Shown here in pieces: positions 6,384 to 11,069 of a DNA stretch of 11,069 nt. A program made the position numbers and the translations under genes. The DNA is from Clostridia bacterium (GTDB lineage: Bacteria > Bacillota > Clostridia > Oscillospirales > CAG-272). Where the stretch lies: the NCBI GenBank assembly GCA_017411935.1, contig JAFQPC010000106.1:1-11069 (forward strand), read 5' to 3'. Numbering within the stretch: the stretch's first letter is position 1; each line of letters starts with the position of its first letter. The notes below the pieces were generated by a model. It was not told the origin of the DNA. It did no database searches and saw only the letters and a program-made list of their open reading frames with translations.

Positions 6384-9300
6384 TTAAAGGTTAGCGCAAT
6401 ATGTTTCAAACAAAGTATTTAGCGTTTGTCGTTGTTCTTCCGACAGAGTTGCTTTTTGATATCGGTAGAAGAGTTCTCCCGTTTGCGAACTATATTTCAG
6501 CATTTGGTAATTTGTTGCATAGCTGATACAATGATCGGTCGTATCGTTCGCCAAAACCGTAGTATCCTCCCATGCGAGAGAATTTAAAATACCGATGATG
6601 GTTCTGATATCCTCTTTTGAGCGCAGTTCGATCAAGGAAGCGTATGACGTATTACCAACTTCTCGGTATTTTCCTAATTGCCACGTTTCGTTTGCGTCCT
6701 CTTCTTCAAACTTCTGCAAGGCAAAGCACTCTTTTAAAAGCGCGTTCAAAGCAATTCTTTGCTCCTCGGTCAATATCTTGTAGGCAGAAAACGCTTCGTA
6801 TTTAAAGATGCCCGCGTCGGAATCGTAGGAGAAAAGAAAACCGGGGAGATCTGTATAAAGGAAACTATAATCTTCGTCAAATTCTGCGACGGAAAAGAGG
6901 GTATTTGCTTGATTGAAATACTGCCAAACGGTATTCGACTGTTCTGCCGTAAAATTAGCATACGCAAAACGAGTTGAAGTTTCAGAGATTGGAATATGCT
7001 TGGCAAATCTCAAATCTTTTTCGGTATCTAAGACTCCGAATTCAAACGTATCAAACAGGAGTTTCGCAACGAGCGAATATTCTTCATTGGTTAAGGAGGC
7101 GACGATGCCAAAATTAGGGATATAAAGCGTTTGGTCGTAGGAATTGAAGAAGATTTGCAAGGGATTGTACATATCAACCCAAAGCTCATGGGGGGCAAGC
7201 GTGTACGTAAAGTAAAATTCAACGCTTCCGTAAGAGGTCAGCTTCTCCCAAGTCAGACCGTTCAAAAGCTCACACAGTGCAAGGAGATCGAGGGAAGCGT
7301 CCAAGGACTTTGTAACGTCGGAAGAATCTGGATCATACGGAGTGTAGCAAACTTCCCACTGGCGTTCCGAAGAAAAGAACGAATCGGGTGGAAGGAACAT
7401 ACGCTCCCAATAATACGTTAACAGTGTGTTCAGCATCTCGCGTTCTTCCTCGGATACAGTCGCCTTGAGCTTGTAGAACACATTGTAAAGTGTTCCTGTC
7501 TCCGTGTCGTAAAGGATGTAAAAAGAAGTACCGCAGGTAAAGGAATCGGTAAAGGTCGGAACACTGCTATCATTGCTCCAAGTAAGTCTGTTGAGAATGT
7601 TCAGCAAACAGTTGGTTTCATTGTCGAATAACCCCCGACCCAGAGCTGAGTCCCAAAGGTCTTCCGGATCCTCTCCGTAATGATGGGCATACCAATCAAT
7701 TTCGTCACTGAAAACGTCTCTGGGAAGATGGAGCTCGATCATTTTTTCTATCACGGCTTTTTGTTCTGCCGTCAATACCGCAAACCGGTAGTAAGAAAAA
7801 TCATAGAGAATTCCGCGCTCAGCGTCGTATATTACGTAATACCAGAAAGACGCATAGTCGGAAACGGTAAACTTGTAATCAAGGGTTTCTTCGTCAATCA
7901 GCGTGCGCAAGGTAACGATAGATTCCCACGAAGCATTGGCAAAGACATCGGCAAGGGAGTCTTTCATGGCCGAAATCATAAAGGAGTTTTCACTGTTAAA
8001 AGGAGCAAACGACCAATATTTTTCAACGTCGGGAACGTCGGGATTGCCCATAGAAAAATAGGAGTCGATCAAGGATTGCAAGAAGGCGGCATCTTCGGCG
8101 GAAAGATATGCGATATAGGTGCTATCATCAAAGCCCGTCGTGCTCAAAAGCGAGAGCTCCGAATAATATTGGACGGGGGTGTAGCTGGCGTTGGAAAATG
8201 CACCGAAATATACGGGAGCCTTGGGATATGCTACATCACTTTTTGTCCATTCCAGACTGTTTAACAGATCAACGAGCGTTTCGATATCGTCAGAGGATAA
8301 GTCTTTAAAATCACCGTAGCCGTACGAATCGTTGACTTTTACAAAGTTGACCCAAATATAGATATCGGGATCATACTCAAAAGTGAAATCCAAATCGGGT
8401 TCATCGAATTTTTTAATCAGCGAGTCGATAAAAGCTTTATCTTCCGCAGAAAGGACGGAAACCCACAGATCTAAGATCAAAGTTCCGCTGGCTTTATCGT
8501 AGTCGATACGTATAAATATATTTTCGTTTATTTGAGCAAGAGCGTATTCCGCATCTCCGACAAATGGAGCCTTGGTCCAAGTACATTGATTTAAGATCGC
8601 TACCAAGCGTTCCGCCTCGGCTTCGGTAAGATCCTCGGAATGCCAACTCCATCCGTTTTCTGATTTTTTAGTGTATTCACAGATTTCCCAAGGCGCGTCG
8701 GTCGTAAAGATTTTGTCGACAGGCGCAGCGGGACCGTCAGGTTGCAGAGTCTCGTATTCATCGGCATCCTCGGGAGCGGAGACATCGGGAACGTCCTTGT
8801 CAAAGGTGAATTTTGTGCTCTCGGAATGCTTGATCTCAATCGTCTCTTCGGGAAAGTCGGGTGACGTTATGACGGAATCAAAGGAAAGCATGTAGTTCAT
8901 CAGCTTTCCGTTGTGGGCAATGTGATAGCTTCCGTTTACGTTGCTGAATTCGCAAGACAGGGTGGTATCGGATGGGAGATTGAAAAACAATTCAAGCAGT
9001 TCTGTAACCATATCTTCCAGTGTAGGGGTAGCTTTTTCACGGTCGACCCCCTCAAAATCCACAGAAACACCGTCGCTTTTTTCTTGTTTGTTGGCTTTTT
9101 TCCAACTATCCGTAAAATCTTTATAATACTGCTTGATGTTTAATTTCTCGTTCAGACCGTAATCTTCCATTTGAGACGGATCGAGTTTGATCTTTGCGAC
9201 CGTTCCGTCGTCGGAGGTGTTTTTGACGTAAAGCGTTCCATCAATGAGAATATATTCCGTTACTGAGGTCTCAGTTTCTCCGTAGGAATATTCGATCGTG

Positions 9301-9659
9301 GAAGTTTGCGCAAGATATGCGGTCATATCCGATAAGAGGGAGGTATGTGCTCCTTTGTCGAAATAAAGAATGGCAGTTTGCGTTCCGGAGATTTTAGTAG
9401 TCTCTTCTTCCTCGACTTCTGTAAAATCGAGGGAAAATTCTCTTTCGGCTTTCAGGGCAAAGGACGCGTTCAGCTGGTTGATTGCGTTCTTTACGAGCTT
9501 ATCGACCGAGATCTCTTTGCCGTTGCTCTTTTCGTTGGCATCGGAAATATCGACGGTTTCGTTTTCGTCGTTCGTTTCCTCCGAATCGCACGCCGCGAAG
9601 ACACACACGAGCATCGCGAGGCAGAGAAGCAGGCAGAGTAGCTTTAAGAATCCTTTCAT
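6384..9659 (-). CDS. Large lipoprotein with seven tandem ~110-residue modules
   Basis: 1091-residue predicted lipoprotein with no family I can name. A hydrophobic signal peptide (1-23) ends in VFAAC, with C24 as the lipidated residue (Phe at -3 is a slightly unusual lipobox), so it should be anchored outside the cytoplasmic membrane. Residues about 50-290 form a beta-rich N-terminal domain (for example YILIDGTLYVKN, 136-147). This general type is common in Gram-positive lipoproteins that bind a ligand, but I cannot match it. A Pro/Asp-rich linker (about 289-320) follows. From 324 to 1088 one module repeats seven times; each has an ILN-x-LTW helix end, a strand such as YILYDTETGTLY, and an LSEEQ-x-x-x-LN-x-L helix. 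The chain is acidic and rich in Tyr/Phe/Trp. GGAGG lies 8 nt before the ATG. The gene starts 28 bp after the pantothenate kinase stop, so it is probably co-transcribed with it, and ends at the terminator at 6341-6375. Confidence 0.9.
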   Translation of the reverse strand: MKGFLKLLCLLLCLAMLVCVFAACDSEETNDENETVDISDANEKSNGKEISVDKLVKNAINQLNASFALKAEREFSLDFTEVEEEETTKISGTQTAILYFDKGAHTSLLSDMTAYLAQTSTIEYSYGETETSVTEYILIDGTLYVKNTSDDGTVAKIKLDPSQMEDYGLNEKLNIKQYYKDFTDSWKKANKQEKSDGVSVDFEGVDREKATPTLEDMVTELLELFFNLPSDTTLSCEFSNVNGSYHIAHNGKLMNYMLSFDSVITSPDFPEETIEIKHSESTKFTFDKDVPDVSAPEDADEYETLQPDGPAAPVDKIFTTDAPWEICEYTKKSENGWSWHSEDLTEAEAERLVAILNQCTWTKAPFVGDAEYALAQINENIFIRIDYDKASGTLILDLWVSVLSAEDKAFIDSLIKKFDEPDLDFTFEYDPDIYIWVNFVKVNDSYGYGDFKDLSSDDIETLVDLLNSLEWTKSDVAYPKAPVYFGAFSNASYTPVQYYSELSLLSTTGFDDSTYIAYLSAEDAAFLQSLIDSYFSMGNPDVPDVEKYWSFAPFNSENSFMISAMKDSLADVFANASWESIVTLRTLIDEETLDYKFTVSDYASFWYYVIYDAERGILYDFSYYRFAVLTAEQKAVIEKMIELHLPRDVFSDEIDWYAHHYGEDPEDLWDSALGRGLFDNETNCLLNILNRLTWSNDSSVPTFTDSFTCGTSFYILYDTETGTLYNVFYKLKATVSEEEREMLNTLLTYYWERMFLPPDSFFSSERQWEVCYTPYDPDSSDVTKSLDASLDLLALCELLNGLTWEKLTSYGSVEFYFTYTLAPHELWVDMYNPLQIFFNSYDQTLYIPNFGIVASLTNEEYSLVAKLLFDTFEFGVLDTEKDLRFAKHIPISETSTRFAYANFTAEQSNTVWQYFNQANTLFSVAEFDEDYSFLYTDLPGFLFSYDSDAGIFKYEAFSAYKILTEEQRIALNALLKECFALQKFEEEDANETWQLGKYREVGNTSYASLIELRSKEDIRTIIGILNSLAWEDTTVLANDTTDHCISYATNYQMLKYSSQTGELFYRYQKATLSEEQRQTLNTLFETYCANL
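6396..8690 (-). repeat. Seven diverged protein-level repeats within the lipoprotein
   Basis: Approximate modules by residue: R1 324-418, R2 425-535, R3 549-644, R4 656-750, R5 768-872, R6 883-979, R7 993-1088. The closing helix motif starts at 403 (LSAEDKAFIDSLI), 519 (LSAEDAAFLQSLI), 629 (LTAEQKAVIEKMI), 735 (VSEEEREMLNTLL), 856 (LTNEEYSLVAKLL), 963 (LTEEQRIALNALL) and 1072 (LSEEQRQTLNTLF), spaced 106-121 residues apart. The central motif is ILNQCTW (355), LLNSLEW (465), ILNRLTW (688), LLNGLTW (798) and ILNSLAW (1024). It is altered in R3 (DVFANASW, 571) and lacks the Trp in R6 (YFNQANT, 914). The DNA shows no obvious near-identical repeat, so the duplications are old. Confidence 0.85.
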
Positions 9660-9687
9660 TTGTCATTCCTCCAACATTAATTTTATT

Positions 9688-10533
9688 TTACACCGTTCCC
9701 TCGCAGAGTGCCGCGCCGATGACGGTAGCGAACTGTGCGTTTTCGGGAATGATGAATTTGACGCCGAAGGTAGATTCGAGTCCTTCGAATACGTTCGTGA
9801 TCGAGGGAAGCGCCGTGAGGTTTCCCGTGAGAACGACCGTTTTGATCTTGAAATTTCTTGCCGAGAAGACGGCAAGCATTGCGATCGTTTCGGCAACCAT
9901 ATTCGCGATGCCAAGCGCGATATCGTTTTTATTGGCGATATCCGAGAGCTTTCCGAAATTCGACGCGGTAATATCGTCGCCGAGCTGGAATTTATGGTCG
10001 CCCGAAATATCTCCGATGCGAAGGTCGATCTTCGAGAGATCTCCTGCCGCCGCAAGCTGCTCGAGGTGCTCGATGGTATCAACGCCGAGCATTTGACGCG
10101 AGAGACCGAGCAGTGTTCCGCCGCCGACTCCCGTACCTCCGAGGTACTCGGTCTCGATCTTCGCTCCGTTTTTCGTGGCGTGAATGAGTGCCGTGCCGGT
10201 TCCCATACTGACGACGATCGCTTCGTCGAGTCCCGACAGATACAGTCCGCCCTGACCGACGCACTGAAACTCCGAAGCTTTTCTGCAATCGAGAGAATAA
10301 AGGGGTTCTTCGATAAAGGACGAGCCGACGCCCGTCATCCAGACGCGGTCGATGTCGCTGAGTTTTAAGTGATTTTGCACGGTGAATTTTCCGAACGCGC
10401 CGTATACCGAGGTGATCGCGTCGGTCGCTCGGACGAAAAGCGGATCAATGAGCTCTCGCTCCTCTCCGTTCGTGCGGAAGCCGACAATCTTTGTAGTGCT
10501 TCCTCCGATATCAATACCGATGACTGTTTTCAT
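9688..10533 (-). CDS. coaW: Type II pantothenate kinase
   Basis: Phosphorylates pantothenate with ATP, the first step of CoA synthesis, in the cytoplasm. 281 residues, close to the 267 of S. aureus CoaW. ASKHA-fold motifs in order: GIDIGGSTTK (6-15, phosphate 1), MTGVG (66-70), SMGTGTA (109-115, phosphate 2), LGGTGVGGGTLLGL (131-144, the type II/eukaryotic-like PanK signature), VVLTGNLT (233-240, adenosine motif) and GAALCEG (273-279). I choose the ATG at 10533 because AAGGAGG lies 10 nt upstream. An upstream in-frame TTG at 10569 would place that binding site inside the coding region. Driven by the promoter at 10581-10609 and followed after 28 bp by the modular lipoprotein gene. The characterised staphylococcal type II enzyme is not feedback-inhibited by CoA; whether this one is cannot be seen. 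A BadF/BcrA-type ATPase is the main alternative but fits the GGTGVGGG motif less well. Confidence 0.92.
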   Translation of the reverse strand: MKTVIGIDIGGSTTKIVGFRTNGEERELIDPLFVRATDAITSVYGAFGKFTVQNHLKLSDIDRVWMTGVGSSFIEEPLYSLDCRKASEFQCVGQGGLYLSGLDEAIVVSMGTGTALIHATKNGAKIETEYLGGTGVGGGTLLGLSRQMLGVDTIEHLEQLAAAGDLSKIDLRIGDISGDHKFQLGDDITASNFGKLSDIANKNDIALGIANMVAETIAMLAVFSARNFKIKTVVLTGNLTALPSITNVFEGLESTFGVKFIIPENAQFATVIGAALCEGTV

Positions 10534-10542
10534 AGAGTAAAT

Positions 10543-10550
10543 TCCTCCTT
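10543..10550 (-). promoter_or_regulatory. Ribosome binding site that fixes the pantothenate kinase start
   Basis: AAGGAGGA on the minus strand, about 9-10 nt before the ATG at 10533-10531. It shows that the upstream in-frame TTG at 10569 is not the start. Confidence 0.88.
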
Positions 10551-10580
10551 GATGAGAAATGAAAGTCAAAATTTAATTAT

Positions 10581-10609
10581 ATTATAGCACACCCTTGCAA
10601 AAAATGCAA
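10581..10609 (-). promoter_or_regulatory. Promoter for pantothenate kinase-lipoprotein operon
   Basis: On the minus strand: -35 TTGCAT (10609-10604), 17-bp spacer, -10 TATAAT (10586-10581) with TGC just before it (extended -10). Start expected near 10574, about 40 nt before the ATG. Its -35 lies within the inverted repeat at 10594-10610 that also holds the -35 of the opposite promoter. Confidence 0.82.
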
Positions 10610-10610
10610 G
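10594..10610. repeat. Inverted repeat holding both divergent -35 boxes
   Basis: CTTGCA-N5-TGCAAG, 6-bp arms (10594-10599 and 10605-10610) around five A residues. The left arm is the -35 of the plus-strand promoter and the right arm, read on the other strand, is the -35 of the minus-strand promoter. It may be a protein-binding site or simply two similar -35 boxes facing away from each other. Confidence 0.6.
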
Positions 10611-10623
10611 AATATGTTATAAT
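10595..10623 (+). promoter_or_regulatory. Promoter for the HAD phosphatase gene
   Basis: -35 TTGCAA (10595-10600), 17-bp spacer, -10 TATAAT (10618-10623) with TGT before it (extended -10). Start near 10630, about 36 nt before the ATG at 10666. Confidence 0.82.
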
Positions 10624-10665
10624 GATAGCGTTAATTTTATAAAAAAACGAAAAGGACGGACAAAT

Positions 10666-11069
10666 ATGAACTTTCAGAATCCCAACACCGATATTTTGAA
10701 CGAGAAAAAGCTGTTTATTTTCGATATGGACGGCACGATCTATCTTGGCGGAAATCCCTTTGATTTTGCCATTCGTTTTATTAAAAATCTTCGCGCAAAT
10801 GGCAAAAAGGTACTTTTCTTTACGAACAATGCATCGCACACTACGCCGTTTTATCAGGCAAAGCTTGCGCGTCTCGGATTTGAGCCTGCCGCGGACGAGA
10901 TCATGACCTCGGGTGACGTAACGATCGAATTTCTCAAGCGTTTTCGCCCCGATAAATCGGTTTATCTCGTTGCAACCGACGAGCTCTGCGAGGAGTACCG
11001 TGCGAAGGGAATCAATCTGCTTCGCGGAGACGAGGAACGCGCCGATATCGTTATCACAAGCTTTGATAC
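10666..11069 (+). CDS. HAD-superfamily subclass IIA (NagD-type) phosphatase, N-terminal part
   Basis: Open from the ATG at 10666 to the window end (134 codons visible), so the C-terminus is missing. It belongs to the HAD hydrolases that remove phosphate from small sugar or nucleotide phosphates through an aspartyl-phosphate. Motif I is FDMDGTIYLGG (19-29; nucleophile D20 and acid/base D22), directly followed by the Tyr-Leu-Gly typical of the NagD/AraL subclass. Motif II is LFFTNNAS (50-57; T53). The segment EIMTSGDVTIEFL, about 35 residues later, matches the start of the subclass IIA cap, where the family has ITS/T-S-x-x-A. AAGGA lies 9 nt before the ATG. Expressed divergently from pantothenate kinase through promoters that share one inverted repeat. 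Exact substrate unknown. Confidence 0.92.
   Translation, partial: MNFQNPNTDILNEKKLFIFDMDGTIYLGGNPFDFAIRFIKNLRANGKKVLFFTNNASHTTPFYQAKLARLGFEPAADEIMTSGDVTIEFLKRFRPDKSVYLVATDELCEEYRAKGINLLRGDEERADIVITSFD

Noticed and set aside
9370..10368. 332-codon open frame on the plus strand opposite the lipoprotein start and pantothenate kinase
   Set aside because: It spans two well-supported minus-strand genes and their junction, has low-complexity composition and no family resemblance; a shadow frame.
10534..10569. Longer pantothenate kinase with a TTG start at 10569
   Set aside because: The AAGGAGG ribosome binding site lies inside this extension and points to the ATG at 10533, and the family motif GIDIGG then starts at residue 6 as usual.

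Overview
The window looks like a chromosomal segment of a Gram-positive-type anaerobe, most likely an uncultured Clostridia member (Bacillota). The evidence is strong AGGAGG-type ribosome binding sites, sigma-A promoters with extended -10 boxes, a lipobox lipoprotein with a Cys-ending signal peptide, a type II pantothenate kinase, and a long 562-residue GluRS next to a GlnRS. This is inference from gene style; no rRNA or other marker is present. I see no insertion sequence, tRNA, CRISPR array or phage gene.

Layout. (1) Positions 1-2719, minus strand: an operon of a metallo-beta-lactamase-fold hydrolase, glutamyl-tRNA synthetase (gltX) and the N-terminal third or less of glutaminyl-tRNA synthetase (glnS, cut by the window edge). 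It is driven from a promoter near 2753-2781. (2) Positions 2720-2907: a divergent promoter region. (3) Positions 2908-6319, plus strand: an unusual 350-residue protein that reads as a shortened, probably metal-less relative of uronate isomerase (UxaC), then the DNA-uptake channel comEC. (4) Positions 6341-6375: a 16-bp perfect stem terminator between convergent genes. (5) Positions 6384-10533, minus strand: type II pantothenate kinase followed after 28 bp by a 1091-residue lipoprotein. Its last ~770 residues are seven diverged copies of one ~110-residue module. (6) Positions 10534-10665: a compact divergent promoter pair whose -35 boxes lie in the two arms of an inverted repeat. (7) From 10666, plus strand: the start of a NagD-type HAD phosphatase, cut by the window end.

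Most of the window is housekeeping: tRNA charging, thioester/glyoxal-type hydrolysis, CoA synthesis and sugar-phosphate dephosphorylation. The parts worth attention are the UxaC-derived protein without its catalytic histidine pair, the seven-module lipoprotein coupled to the CoA kinase gene, the ComEC with a degenerate C-terminal metallo-beta-lactamase domain, and the GlnRS with HIGS in place of HIGH. I do not see a clear multi-gene defence or mobile system. The best candidates for something undescribed are the UxaC-like protein and the modular lipoprotein.
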